Notes: generated from the letters alone by a model not told the origin. Positions 35,229 to 46,829 are shown, counted from the first letter of the stretch. The stretch: DNA of 64,000 nucleotides from Bubalus kerabau (GCF_029407905.1 NC_073643.1:35312501-35376500), one strand, 5' to 3'. Translations and numbers: made by a program.

Positions 35229-35849
35229 GTAATGTAATCATAAATGCCTAAGGGTAAATCAGGCAGGAAAGCCCCTGCCTGATTTCATCAGTACCTGATT
35301 TCATCCAATGTATGAAAACTAAGTGACTGAAAGCAGATAGAAGAGCACTTGGACAATACCTGGGATGTGGAAAAATGCTTAGTAATATTAACCACTCTTT
35401 GGCTGGGAGAAAAGCAAATCTTTCTAAATAAAATTCTAAAAATTTCAACAACAAAGAAGTGATGTCAAACCAAGAGAAATTATACATATAAAGAGAAAAC
35501 AGATATAAAGTATTTTGTAGATTTTTTTACTTGACCTGAGATTAGTTATTATTATATATTTTCCATTTGGACTTTGGTCAATCAATATGCTTTAATATCT
35601 ACACTGTGAAAGACATGATTTAAAATGCTGCATATGACATGAAGCCTAAAATATAGTTTTCTCTAGGAGCTTGGAAGCTAACACATGACATATGTTCTAA
35701 GTCAATGTACAATAATATTTTAAGTACTAAATAAGTTGAGTTATATCAACATGCAAAAATAATATATGTTAAATACTAATATTTGAATGAATATAAAGTT
35801 GTACATATCATATATTTATGTAATAACAGAAGTACTAAATTAGTGATTG
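35229..35849. other. Unassigned AT-rich sequence
   Basis: No gene or repeat recognised; strongly AT-rich at 35500-35830. Confidence 0.4.
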
Positions 35850-36095
35850 ACCACTGCAGTGTTTAAGAGCCTGAACACTAACTAGACCCATGCAAAATAA
35901 TGTTTGGATCCTAACTCTTGTGTTAGTATCTGGGATCAGTATTCCTTCCCTAGCTTTAGTCCGCTCACCTGTAAAATGTACTTATCTCATTGGGTTGTTG
36001 CAAGGGTTGAATTAAAAGAGTTGATCCAAATGAGTGATGTCACTGCATCTGACACATGGTGAGTGCTCCATAAAAGATAGTTACTCTTAGAACCA
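35850..36095 (+). repeat. MIR SINE
   Basis: 'gcagtgtttaagagcctgaac', 'cctgtaaaatgtacttatctcattgggttgttgcaagggttgaatt', and 'acatggtgagtgctccataaaag' match MIR in order. Confidence 0.85.
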
Positions 36096-36517
36096 CCATC
36101 TTTGCTAAGATTAGGTTTTATAGAATTCTGGAAAAAGAAATCAGTTGAAATAGATAGGATTTGCTCTTAGTCTTGAAGGAAGTGTAGGATTCAAACAGGA
36201 GATGAGATAGCTGGCCATGCAATCACAAGTCACACTTGGGTATTTGGTAAATAGCCCGAACTGTCTAGGAGGTGGAAACCCAAGTAACAACAGATTGTAT
36301 TCGAACAACATCATCTCACAATCCTTCCATTTTTACATTTAAATAGCTATTATCTCCCAAGCTCTCATTCACAACTCAATTCAATTCACATCTTTTTAAC
36401 AAACATGGAAACTGAGACTAGTAATTAAGTACCTCAAATCCCTTTTCAGAATGAGGTATGTCCCAAGAGGGAAGAGACCTATTCGTATTAGCTATTGAAA
36501 TTTAAGAAAGGACCACA
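36096..36517. other. Unassigned, possible old MIR
   Basis: 36390-36440 ('aacatggaaactgagactagtaattaagtacc') may be an antisense MIR scrap. No gene. Confidence 0.35.
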
Positions 36518-36786
36518 GTGCCTAACACTCCCGCTCCCGGGCTACCGGGGCGGCGGGCCCAAGACGAGGGGCGCCCCCTACTTCCTCCACGCCGTCAAAG
36601 CGGCGTGCTGCGCCCCTAATGGATCGAGCGTGGGCAGTCGGCCGTCCTCGCCGCCGGCTGGGCGGGTGGGTCGGGCCACCGGTGATCGCTTTCCCCCTTC
36701 CTCACTTCTCGGTTTTCAGCCTTCGTGAGTCGCCCTGCGCCCCGCGCCCTGCACCGGGCACGCCCGGCTCCTTGTGATTGCTTCTG
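36518..36786. other. CpG-rich block of unknown origin
   Basis: About 270 bases with roughly 30 CpG dinucleotides by hand count, in DNA that otherwise has almost none. It starts sharply after 'gtgcctaacac' and stops where a Bov-tA begins. Plus-strand 'ctttcccccttcctcacttctcggttttcag' (36690-36719) looks like a splice acceptor and GTGAGT follows at 36725. The 77-codon frame across it has no recognisable domain. Candidates: orphan CpG island or first exon, retroposed 5' end, or a satellite or other contaminating segment. Confidence 0.6.
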
Positions 36787-37112
36787 GGCTTCCCTGGTGG
36801 CTCAGCTAGTAAAGAATCCGCCTGCATTGCGGGAGACCTGGGTTACATCCCTGGGTTGGGAAGATCCTCTGGAGAAGGAAACGACTGCTGCTGCTGCTAA
36901 GTCACTTTAGTCGTGTCCGACTCTGTGCGACCCCATAGACGGCAGCCCACCAGGCTCCGCTGTCCCTGGGATTCTCCAGGCAAGAACACTGGAGTGGGTT
37001 GCATTTCCTACCCACTCCAATATTCTGGCTTGGAGAATTCCGTGGACTTGTACAATCCATGGGGACCCAAAGAGTCGGACACGGCTGAGCGACTTTCACT
37101 TCACTTCACTTC
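36787..37112 (+). mobile_element. Bov-tA interrupted by a BovA unit
   Basis: Bov-tA head and start (36787-36883), then an antisense BovA monomer with CTG end (about 36884-37008), then the rest of the Bov-tA body ('ctacccactccaatattctgg' onward) ending 'ggctgagcgactttcacttcacttcac'. The join 'ggaaacgac' to 'ctaccc' restores Bov-tA order. I see no clean target duplication around the inner unit. Confidence 0.85.
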
Positions 37113-37245
37113 TCATGAATAATTATTGAATGGCGATGATGGGGTACAAATAAATGTGTTAATAAACTGACTTGCTTAGAGTTATCTAGCCAGTAAACAG
37201 CAGGGATGAAACTGGACAAGAACTGGTGCTTCCTAGTTTCAGATT
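37113..37245 (-). repeat. MIR SINE (antisense)
   Basis: 'cttgcttagagttatctagccagtaaacagcagggatgaaactgg' matches reverse-complement MIR. Confidence 0.65.
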
Positions 37246-37384
37246 TTTTTGTGTGTTTCGTATGACACTTCACTCTCTCCACATAAAGGAATTAGGAGAG
37301 AGGAGATTGGAAGGAGCATCTCTGGAGAGTGCAGTGATCAGGAGTTCAGGTGAACACACAGGAATTGGTCCATTGTGTTCTAAG

Positions 37385-37625
37385 GGTCAGCATAGTGTAG
37401 TGGGGCAGTGCACAGGTCAGGTTAAAAGCTCAGTTCCTCCTCTTATGTGAATTTGAACGTTGTTTAACCTTTCTGTATCTCATTTCCCTCAGCCATAAAA
37501 AGGGGATAAATGATAGTTTTTATCTTATAGACTGATAATGATTAAAGGAAACAATGCATGTACACTGAACTGCTTAGAACATAGAAAGCATTCAGTAAAT
37601 GTTAACAATCATTATGTAGAAAGCT
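37385..37625 (+). repeat. MIR SINE
   Basis: Nearly full-length: 'cagcatagtgtagtggggcag', 'gtttaacctttctgtatctcatttccc', 'aaaaaggggataaatg', 'gaacatagaaagcattcagtaaatgtt'. Confidence 0.9.
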
Positions 37626-38174
37626 GCAAAAACCTATCTTTTAGAATAATTGCTCTTTTTTATTCATCCGCCCCTAACTCGGGCCCTTTGCATCTGAGTG
37701 CATGCAACTCATGGTTCTGTTGCTCCCTTGTCAAGGCCTTTGATGTTTGTTTTTCCAGCTGCAGGAAAACTGCTCTCAAAGTATGGAAATCACTGAAATC
37801 ACTCCAGGGAAGCAATCACCTCCCTCACCAAATATGTGATTCAAACCAAGGAAAATGGCCAGTATTCCATTTCCATGAGTCTGACACTTGGGACTGACTA
37901 CACAATGTGTGGAGCCGAGTGCAAAATGAAAATGTGGGGCTCCTTGTTCAAAATGTATTAAGAATTTAAAGACAGCAACACAGCATTAAAGTATATATGG
38001 GGCCCCTTTGAGCCCATGTACGGTGGCACACCCATAAAGCCAGGTCTGCAGATGCTTTAGACTTTCTACTTCTCTTTTTTGTCTTCCTTTGCAGTCATCT
38101 TTTCGTGACTCTTGCCCCAAACACCTGGCAGAAAGTGTTCCTCTTGCCCTTGATTTTGGCATTAAACGTGCTTT
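37626..38174. other. Mostly unassigned; possible old repeat at 37905-38065
   Basis: 37905-38065 ('aaatgtggggctccttgttcaaaatgtattaagaatttaaagac') resembles a mammalian-wide repeat of uncertain class. The 119-codon frame at 37538-37897 begins in the MIR above and has no domain. Confidence 0.4.
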
Positions 38175-38372
38175 GCATTTTGGAATCCAAATGCCTGGAT
38201 TCAGACTTGAATTCCACCCCTTGCTGGCCTGTATGTTCACAGGTATGATGCTTAACTCTCTTCATCTCTCTTTTCTCATGTGAAAATTGAGGGTAGCAAT
38301 AATAATAGCAAGTTTGCAAACTTATTATGAGGATTGAAAGAGCTATTAATTTAAAAGCTTTTAAATAGCATC
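38175..38372 (+). repeat. MIR SINE
   Basis: 'cctggattcagacttgaattcc', 'gcttaactctcttcatctctcttttctcatgtgaaaattgag', 'ttatgaggattgaaagag', 'atagcatctaataca'. Confidence 0.6.
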
Positions 38373-38377
38373 TAATA

Positions 38378-38555
38378 CAGTGGTTCTCAACCCTGGCTGC
38401 ATATTAGAATCCTCCAAAAGTTGTTCAGAAGTAGCATTTCCTGGGTCCCAGCCATGACCAATTAAACCAGAGTCTTTGGGGGTAAGGCCAGGACAACTGT
38501 AGTTTTAAAAAGCCCCCAAAGATATTTGAATAGACAGGAGGATTGTGAACCGCTG
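38378..38555. mobile_element. MER5-like hAT element, nearly complete
   Basis: Begins CAGTGGTTCTCAACCCTGGC and ends GTGAACCGCTG, the inverted termini of the MER5 group, with 'gcatattagaatcctcc' and 'gaccaattaaaccagagtc' inside. 178 bases, close to family size. No 8-bp target duplication visible. Confidence 0.88.
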
Positions 38556-38569
38556 GTCTTGTGCATGAT

Positions 38570-38665
38570 GAGTGTTCAATAATAAATAATAAGAATAAAT
38601 AATAAATGCTATAATAAAAAATAAAATTTAAATATAAATAATATAATAATAAATAATAAATGTTG
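38570..38665. repeat. Interrupted (AAT)n microsatellite
   Basis: Repeating AATAATAAATAATA blocks with a few interruptions. Confidence 0.9.
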
Positions 38666-39777
38666 GCCAGTTATTATCACACAGCCTAGCTACACAAGGA
38701 AGTAAAATGCCCTATATTTCCATTTTTCCCCTGGATCAACTCTGCATTTGACTTCTTTCTCCCACTCTCGTGTGCTTTGATCCAGCATGTACCTGCAACC
38801 AATATAAATCAATACCAAAGATGTCTTACCGTGCTCCCACTGAGACAAATGTACCTCTGAATACAGGTCTTCCCATTAACCTGGAGATGAGAGGGGAAAT
38901 GTCAACTCTTCCAACAGGGGTCCTTCCTTTGATATGAGGACGGTATATATTCCAAAAGCTCAGCACTCTGTGGGTTTTGGGGGGCAGGGAGGCCTTCAGT
39001 CAAGTCACCAGAGATCCCTAAATAATGCAAAGCCAAGAGAGACAAGGCACTGGTGAGAATGTTAATTTCTTAAGCTTGTATTTCTCTCCCATCGGAGTGG
39101 ATAATCGTCGTTTTGAAAATGTCCCTTTGTTGTGTTTATGCTGGTGACACATGCATTATGAATACAGTAGCTCATTTGCAATACAGCCTGACAAATGTTG
39201 ATGTGATCTAGGCTGCATTTAATTCCAAGGTAACTAAAATCATTTGTGCTTCTTAGTAACTGAGAAGGATTCTGATCACACGATCACACGAAGCTTAAAA
39301 TACGAGGGTCCTTTATGAATCATCCTTCACAGTGAATCTACTGATCAGGACCTAGACTGGAGTTGAGGTAGGAGCTGGAGAAGAGGTCAGTTGACTCAAT
39401 TTGACCTTGAGGTCTAGAGGATCTCAATCTCAAGCTGAGGTTCACAGACACATTGTTGGAGGGGAGGTAGCTGTTAGTCACAGATAGTTTCTTCACTGAC
39501 ACCCACTGACCATCTCCTCCAGCTCAATAATAGGCTTACAGACTCAAGGCTCTTGGGACTCAGAATATGAAAGGTGATTGATGGAGACCCTCAGAGCCCC
39601 CAGTTCCAGTATCCAAGAGTCAAATAACTTGTTATATTCCTGAGACTATGGGTCTAAGAGAAAAGAGCAGATCCTACCCAGAGCTATTTATGTTCTGGTT
39701 GGCTTCCTAAATTCTAAATACCTGAGAAGGCAACTCTTAAGCAATATAACAAGATTTTAGATCTTAACAATATCCTT
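38666..39777. other. Unassigned sequence
   Basis: No gene or confident repeat. Confidence 0.4.
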
Positions 39778-39822
39778 AAGATGTGATGGAAGACCCAGAT
39801 GAACTTTTTGGCCAACCCGATA
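39778..39822. mobile_element. Half of a mariner MITE
   Basis: Right half of the same MITE family as at 408-491: 'aagatgtgatgg' loop followed by GAACTTTTTGGCCAACCC and TA (39821-39822). The left arm is missing and the unit abuts a Bov-tA. Confidence 0.8.
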
Positions 39823-40042
39823 GGGGTTTCCCAGGTGGCGCTAGTGGTAAAGAATCCACCTGCTGATGCAGGAGCCTCAAGAGACAGGGGTTCGATCCCT
39901 GAGTCAGGAAGATCCCGTGGAGTAGGAAATAGCAACCCACTCCAGTATTCTTGCCTCAAAAATCCCATGGACAGAGGAGCCTGGCAGGCTATAGCTCATG
40001 GGGCTGCAAAGAGTAGGACATGACTGAGCACACACACACATA
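39823..40042 (+). mobile_element. Bov-tA SINE with CA tail
   Basis: Head GGGGTTTCCCAGGTGGCGCT, body to 'gacatgactgagcac', short (CA)n tail. Overlapping 74- and 84-codon frames are SINE translation. Confidence 0.93.
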
Positions 40043-40699
40043 ACATAGATTCAGAGGATAAAAGAATCATCATAGTCAGTAAAGTGTTTTTAATAAATTT
40101 TGAAACCATTGTGAGTCCTGAAGTTAATTTAGTAGGTCAAGTCAAACATTTATCTTTATAATAGAATAGATTAGTTCGAAGTAGAATAGATCAAAGTGCT
40201 TTCGTTTCAGTTAAGTCTATTGTTAGTATTGAGCATTGTTTTCTAGAAAGTTTTGCTTCATTTATCTGTGTTTATGCACGTGTATATTAGATTGCAATGT
40301 AGAATGGAATTTTTGCTGTGGCTTAAGGTCCAGAAGAATGAAATTCACCATATTAATGGACAGTGTCTGTTCAGGGCAGTGTTTATAAATTGGGGATTCA
40401 CAGGATACATATGGTCCATCAGGAGTGAGTGAACTGGGGGCTTTATTGTTATTATTATCTAGTTCTATGGTTCACAAAAAGAAGTTGTGAAAAAAATATG
40501 AGTTGATAGCCAGCATTTTAAAGTCAGGAAGTTTTTTAAAAAGACAGATTTTTTAGTTTCTCTTCAAATACCAGAATATCTAGAAATAATGAATCGGCAT
40601 TCCCCCAGCCCAGGAGAGTCCAGGCAAACTGTTTTCCCAAAAATGAAAAATCTGATATGTCGAATGGGTCCATTTGCATAGTATTTTCTATCTCTGGGT
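40043..40699. other. Unassigned AT-rich sequence
   Basis: No gene or repeat recognised. Confidence 0.4.
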
Positions 40700-41185
40700 C
40701 CTTTGACTTGACAATGATTTCTTATCCGCCATATGCTCCTGCCTCAACCTACATTTCTGGCCTTATCCCTCACTCATCTTCTGTTCTAGACAGAAGAATT
40801 AGAAACCTAACTTATCCAAAGATATTCCCACCATCCTCTGATTATATGGCACTCTCTCCTCCCCAACCTTCTGTCAACTGAAACTTTTACTAAAGCCCAA
40901 TTTAAATACATAGTTCCAGTTAGCCTTTCTGTCTCTTTCTTTATCTGTGGTTGTCCCCATCTCTGACTTCTGCTTGCTCATTGTACTCCTCTGCTGGTCA
41001 TATAATACTCACAATTCTCTAAAATATATCATCCTAATTTATCATCATCTGTCTCTCTGAATAGGTCATAAGCTCCCAGAATGCAGAAACCATGTCACAT
41101 TTGTCTCTGCTTTCCCAACCCATTCCTCAGACCAGTGAATTGCATAAAGTAGATACTCAATATTTGTTTGATGAATTAGATTACA
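40700..41185 (+). repeat. L2 LINE 3' region
   Basis: 'gcttgctcattgtactcctctgctggtc', 'cataagctcccagaatgcagaaaccatg', and 'gcataaagtagatactcaatatttgtttgatgaa' give the L2 terminus in order. Confidence 0.75.
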
Positions 41186-41189
41186 AAAT

Positions 41190-41470
41190 ACTTCAATATA
41201 AGATTATTCATTACAACATTGTTTGATATAGCAAAAAATTGAAAACAATCCAGTTGTCTATCAGTTAAGGTTGAATAAAGCAGTTATACTACCTCAGAAT
41301 ATTCTGAGGCTATTAAAAATTATTTAGATCTGTATTTGGTGATGTAGAAAGATGTTCAGGACATACTACTAAGTAAGAAATCAATTGACAGAACCATACA
41401 GCGCATTATCCAAAAAGTTTTATATAGACACTTGTATGTACCAAATAGATCTGAAAGGATATTCACTCAT
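41190..41470 (+). mobile_element. Ancient L1 (L1MC/L1ME-type) 3' fragment
   Basis: 'cattacaacattgtttgatatagcaaaaaattg', 'ctattaaaaattatttagatctg', 'gatgttcaggacatactactaagtaagaa', 'gacagaaccatacagcg' match the old L1 3' end. Confidence 0.8.
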
Positions 41471-42060
41471 TCACCTTACAGATGTGTACTGAAAGCCTCC
41501 TATGAGTCAAGGACTATTCTAAGATCTGCATATATGAGAATAAACAAAGCAAAATTTCTATGCACCTGGAGTTAGCATTCTAGTGGGGGAGGAGGCAGAG
41601 TGGAGAGACTGTATTTAAGATAGTAATAAGTGCAACAAAGAGAGATAAAACAAGAATATTGAATAAAGAGTGATAGGGCTGGTGCAGGGAATATTTCAAC
41701 ACTATATAAAGTAGTTAAGAAACACTTCTCTGATGAAAAGTTATTTCCCTAAAAGCCTGAAGTAAGACAATAAGTCATGTAGGTATCTAAGGGACCAGGA
41801 TTCCAGGAGGAGGGCACAGCAAGTGTAAGATCCAAAGTACAAGTGTACTTGGTCTGTGGGATAGAGTAAGTAAGAGGAGAGGAGGTAGGAGGTTAGATAA
41901 GCACATCAGTGTGAAACCATGTTATGTAGTGCCCCTATAAGTACTCTTTTCTGAATAGAGTGCAAAGGCTGGCAGAAGAGATTGGTAATAGACAGGAGTT
42001 CCAAGTGGGTGATAGAGAGTTGGGTACATGATCTAGAGTTCAAGAGTGAATTCTAGACTG
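41471..42060. repeat. Old repeat, class uncertain (L2-like start)
   Basis: 'gtgtactgaaagcctcctatgagtcaagg', 'ggagttagcattctagtggggg', 'gcacagcaagtgtaagatccaaag' follow a common mammalian repeat arrangement beginning with antisense L2-like sequence. I cannot name the family. Confidence 0.35.
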
Positions 42061-42589
42061 GTTTTATAGATTTGAACTGGTATTTAAATCAATTTTCTAA
42101 TCAAGTAAAACTACCTTGAAAAGAAGTGTGGAAGTCAAAGAAGTCTGAGGACTGAGGAATGTATTCTTTTGTTTTTTACAGGATAGAAGCTTGAGTCCAG
42201 CAAAACTTAGAAGGAGGGACCACTAAGCAAAGAGATAAAGAGCTACATGAATGAAGCCTGGTGATGAAAGTATGATACCCTCAAGAGGAGGATAAGATAA
42301 ATTCTATCAAATTCTCCTGAAAGGTTGAATAAGAGCCGGACTGAGAAATGACCATTGAATTTTGTGACATGAAGATCACTGGTGACCTGAATAAAAGCAA
42401 TCTTGGGAGAATGATAGGGACAGAAGTCAGTAAATTAGGATCTCAAGAGAGAACGGGAGGCAGGGCTGACAGTGAGTTTATACAACTCTTTCAAAGCCCT
42501 TTCAAAATTAGGAAATATCAGATGAATTGAGACTCATTCTAGAAATCAACTAGCCTCTTCTCCACAAAAATGTCAGTGTCATAAAAGAT
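42061..42589. other. Unassigned sequence
   Basis: No gene; a 60-codon frame at 42348-42530 has no family. Confidence 0.4.
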
Positions 42590-43160
42590 AAAGAAAGGCT
42601 GAAGAAATGTTCCAGATTAAAATAAACCAAAGAGTCATGTCCACTAAATTCTATACTTGATTCTTGATTGAAACCTGGATTGGGGGGAAATAGTTATAAG
42701 GGACATTACTGAAAAAAAAAAAGACAAAATCTGAATACAGATTTCATTTTAAATTAGGATATTGTATCAATACTAAATTTCCCCAATTTGATCATAGAAA
42801 TATAGATATGTAATGGAAGGTCCTTGGTCTCAGGAAATATATCCTGATACACTTAGGCATATGATACATATGATATCACTTAGGCATATGATACACTTAG
42901 GGTATGATAATTGCAACTTTCAAGCAAATGATTCAGGAAAAAAAAAACATAAATATATATACACCTGTGTGTGTGTGTGTGTATATATAAAATAGATTAC
43001 ATATATGGGAAATAATAGATTTTATATATGTAGAATGTAGAATATATATATTTATATATATATATATACAATCTAGGTAAGGGGTACATGGAAGTACTCT
43101 GTATTATTCTTACAACCTTTCTGTAAATTTGAAATTATTTTGTAATAAAGCATTTTTGAA
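42590..43160 (+). mobile_element. L1ME-type 3' end with internal microsatellite
   Basis: 'acctggattggggggaaatag', 'gggacattactg', 'ttaggatattgtatcaatactaaatttcc', 'ctaggtaaggggtacatgg', 'cttacaacctttctgtaaatttgaaattatttt' follow the L1ME terminus. A degenerate 17-bp tandem repeat (42846-42905) and a (GT)n/(TA)n tract (42955-43072) interrupt it. Confidence 0.75.
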
Positions 43161-44699
43161 AATGTATTTTTCTGAGTAATTAAAGAATGGGTGTTTTTTC
43201 TATCTCCTTATCCTATTTTCTTTTTCAACAGCAGAGATTAGTTTTTTTTTTAAACATAAGTATTTTAATGACATTTAAAGTATTCAGGAAGACATATCAA
43301 TTAACTTTATCAACCACTCAAAAAGATAGTGTGTTAATGATCTGAGCAAATACTAACTTCATGAGACATTTATCAGATTTTTTGAAGTTATAGAACAAGA
43401 TTTACAACAGATTTTTAACAAAGAGATTATATACCCACATACAATACTTTATGGGCCAATGTTCACTTCTCAAGTAAAAGAAAGTTAATATATATGGATA
43501 CTGCTTGAAGTATTTTAATGTTAACTATAATGATTTGGATTTTTTTAGGACTTAAATTATTTCTGTGTTTTATGTTCTGGCTTTACCACCACAAAGGAGA
43601 AATCTCCAAAAGCAATAAACTCTAGTCTCCCTGAGAAATCACTATAAAGAACCTGTGGAAGAAGGTGCAGGGTTAGAGTAATCATAGAAGGTCTGTTTAA
43701 TCAGATTCTCACCCCGTGGAAGATCTGGTTTAACATCTCACTGCTATCAGAACAAGTTTGCCATTATCACATAACAGATTTGTGGTGGAAACTCAATGGC
43801 CTCTTGTTGATTCATTGTGAAGAAAGGGAAGAAAGCTTATATTAGAGACAACTTGACTTTGCAAAATCTAGCAAGGTTACCACCAACTCTCACCTACTCA
43901 GAATATAAAGTGTTGACCATGGTGTTAAGAAACTGAGCGGGATTTTTTTTAATGTCAATCCCTCTAACAAGAAGAATAAGATAACTTTGTTGACCACAAG
44001 CCTTAGAGCACTTTATTGACTTAACAGCCAAGTAAGAAAGAAAAATGAGGGGGGTGGGGGAAGGAACTATTTAAGAAGATAGAGTGATAATATTTTGCTA
44101 TCAAGATTTGTAATTCAATTTAAATAATTTATTTATGGCAAACCTTTAAAAATTATTATAGAGGTATATTTTAAGAATTAGTATAGGTATTTTTGAAGGT
44201 GTACCTGTATCTGTATATATATATATCTGTACCTGTATCTCAATTTCAGTTTCTGGCAACATGGCAGACTAAATAATCTAACCAGTTTTAATTAAAGTAA
44301 GTTAAAGTATGAATATCTATCTATGTTATGCTTTGACAGATTGATGAGAAGGTATGAATGCTTCAGAGACCTAAAGTTAAAGGAAAATGGGAGCACAACA
44401 TGGTAAGCTGAGGACCAGAGTTCACCTTTATCCTAAGGGCATCTTCTGAGCCCAGACAACTCTGAACTTTACTTTGCATGGCCTCACAGAGAGTGAAGGC
44501 GTAAGAAAATCTTTCAGAGTGGGAAACCTTCTAGTAGCTTCCACACATTAACCTGAACTAGAAAATTATACCTTCAGCAGGCAAACTAGAAATAAAACTG
44601 TACCTCTCAGGAGTAGAAAATAAAATTAGCCACCTAAAACTTGTGTCTGGATGGAAGCCAGGAGGAAATATTTATAAATTAAAAAGAACAGAGTACACA
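43161..44699. other. Unassigned AT-rich sequence
   Basis: G-run at 44049-44060, (TA)n at 44213-44225. 44235-44700 may be the decayed 5' part of the L1 that follows ('ctggcaacatggcagac'). No gene. Confidence 0.4.
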
Positions 44700-45760
44700 T
44701 ATACAAAAAAAGAAAAAGTTTCCATATAGGATAAACAGTTGAAATATGTAAATATTTAAAAGATACCATTTGTAACAGTACCAACAAATGATTTTAACCA
44801 AAGATGCACAAAACCTTAATGACATCGAAAACCTGTGAAACTCTGTTGAAACCGCTTAAATAAGAGCTAAGTAAAGATGTACCATGGTTCATAGATGGGA
44901 AGATTCAGTACTGTAAAAATGCCACTTCTCCCCCAAATGATCCATATTTTCCATCTGAATAGTTTTTACTTTGAAACATGACAAAAAAGGTTGTGAAATT
45001 TAGAGGACAAAGGCCAAAAATAGTCTAAAGAGCCCTTAACAGGAAATATATACAGGAAATACTTGCCTTACCAGATATCAAGAGTTATAAAATCTAATAT
45101 TTAAGATATAATTATAGTGGTCCAGGGATAGATCCTGGAATATACTTGAGGAACTGAATGGAGAACTCAGAAATATATCCATACAACTATGGAAGTTCAA
45201 CTGACAGATTAGTGGGAAGCAGGAATTTTTCTACAAGTAGTTCTGAAACAAAATTAACTCCTAACTGAAACAATTCCATAGGAATTAAAGATCTAAACAT
45301 GAACAGCAAAAGTATAAAAATTTTAGAAGGCAACATAAAAAATGACTTTACCATTCCCTCCACGGAATTCTCCATTTTTTCTGGACTTGATCTGTAGTAG
45401 AGATAGATTTCAGTACTCTTGCCTGGAAAATCCATGGACGGAGAAGCCTGGTAGGCTACAGTCCATGGGGTCACTAGGAGTCAGACACGACTGAGCAACT
45501 TCACTTTCACTTTTCCACTTTCATGCATTGGAGAGGGAAATGGCAACCCACTCCAGTGTTCTTGCCTGGAGAATCCCAGGGACAGAGGAGCCATTGGGCT
45601 GCCATCTATGGGGTCGCACAGAGTCGGACACGACTGAAGTGACTTAGCGGCAGCAGAGATAGATTTCTTAAATATAGTAGAAGTAGAAAATGCAAAGAGA
45701 GTTAGGTTCAATTACATTAAAATTAAGAGCATCTGTTCATATAAAGCACCATGTGGTAGA
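44700..45760 (+). mobile_element. Old L1, ORF2-derived segment, split by Bov-A2
   Basis: Sense L1 ORF2 remnants in order: 'agataccatttgtaacagtacc', 'gatgtaccatggttcatagatgggaagattcagtactg', 'cttaccagatatcaagag', 'aaagatctaaacatgaacagcaaaagtataaaaattttagaaggcaacat'. After the Bov-A2 at 45412-45654 it continues 'agagatagatttcttaaatatag' to 'attaagagcatctg'. Heavily mutated; no open frame of note. Confidence 0.75.
45412..45654 (+). mobile_element. Bov-A2 SINE with 13-bp target duplication
   Basis: 5'-truncated dimer starting 'agtactcttgcctgg', ending in a short 'gcggcagc' tail. AGAGATAGATTTC is perfectly repeated at 45399-45411 and 45655-45667, inside L1 sequence. Confidence 0.97.
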
Positions 45761-46139
45761 AACCGTGAGTACTCCCAGATATCAGTGTGGGAGTATTCTA
45801 CACTTCCCAACCTCCTTTGGGCCTGCATGATGAGATGCAATTTGGACAGGAGTGACAGAAACCACTTTCAGGTCTCTTACTTAGAAATAACCTACAGAAT
45901 GCCCAACTTTCCTTCTTTTACTGTGTGTTTTCTAAAGCATAGCTTCAATATTGAGGATCATCTACTAACATCAGCCTTTGTTATTCACTGACATTCAAAG
46001 TCAGTTACCCTAGTTTCGTGTATCCTACACTCGTGAATAAACACCATAGAGAAATGAGAACTACAAAATGGAGAAACCATTTTCAGTACATCTACTTGAC
46101 AAAATATGACCATCCAATGTATTTTTAAAGTTCTATGAA
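45761..46139. other. Unassigned sequence between L1 pieces
   Basis: Separates two collinear L1 parts, so it is an insertion or very decayed L1. The 68-codon frame at 45785-45991 has no family. Confidence 0.35.
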
Positions 46140-46474
46140 ATAGTAAGGAAACATATCAATGGAAAAATGGGCAAAAGATTTGAACAGCCTCCTTCATAAT
46201 GTCAATAACCACATAACAAGATAGCCATTCTCTTTAGTAAATGAGAAAATAGTACCTCACAATTTTTATTCCCATCAGTAGTACAAAATTTTTTTGAAGT
46301 CTGATCCTACCCAGTGTTAACACAAATAGGGAACAATAGGAATTCTTATTCACTGCTAATGGAAGTAAAAATCAATACAACTACTTTGGAAAACATCTTA
46401 GTGTTACATAATAAAGGTTAAGAAGCTCATACTCTTCTACCCAGTAGTTCTGCTCTTGGGTATGTACTCCAAGC
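46140..46474 (+). mobile_element. Old L1, downstream piece
   Basis: Collinear continuation: 'atcaatggaaaaatgggcaaaagatttgaacag', then 'acaactactttggaaaacat' and 'ctacccagtagttctgctcttgggtatgt', the L1 ORF2 C-terminal region. Confidence 0.75.
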
Positions 46475-46672
46475 CAGTGCTGCTCAATAGAACTTTGATG
46501 ATGCTGGAAATATTCTATAATCTTGCTGTCCAATATAGTAGACACGTGCCCCATGTGGCTAACTGAGCACTTAAAATGTGGCTACTGAGACAGCAGAACC
46601 GGATGTTTTATTTTAATTAATTTTCAATTTTAATTAGAACACTCACTTGTGCTAATGTATTGAACAGCACAG
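46475..46672. mobile_element. hAT-type non-autonomous DNA transposon
   Basis: Starts CAGTGCTGCTCAATAGAAC and ends ATTGAACAGCACAG, diverged inverted termini. Inside are 'gccccatgtggctaactgagcacttaaaatgtggctactg' and an AT-rich centre. A widespread mammalian hAT family; exact name uncertain. Confidence 0.8.
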
Positions 46673-46829
46673 GCCTAGGCAAAGGAAAAAAAAAAAGAAA
46701 GAAAGTAGTGGGCCATTTACATTTCTGGGAATAAAGAGTAGAGGCAGTTTTTCTTATTCTTCCCACTAAGTGTAACTAAAGTCCTGCTTGGGTTAGGGGA
46801 AGATATATATATATATAACTCTACAAAGT

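Noticed and set aside
36495..36728. 77-codon frame over the CpG-rich block as a gene
   Set aside because: No domain or conserved start; GC-rich DNA yields open frames by chance. The block itself is kept as a finding.
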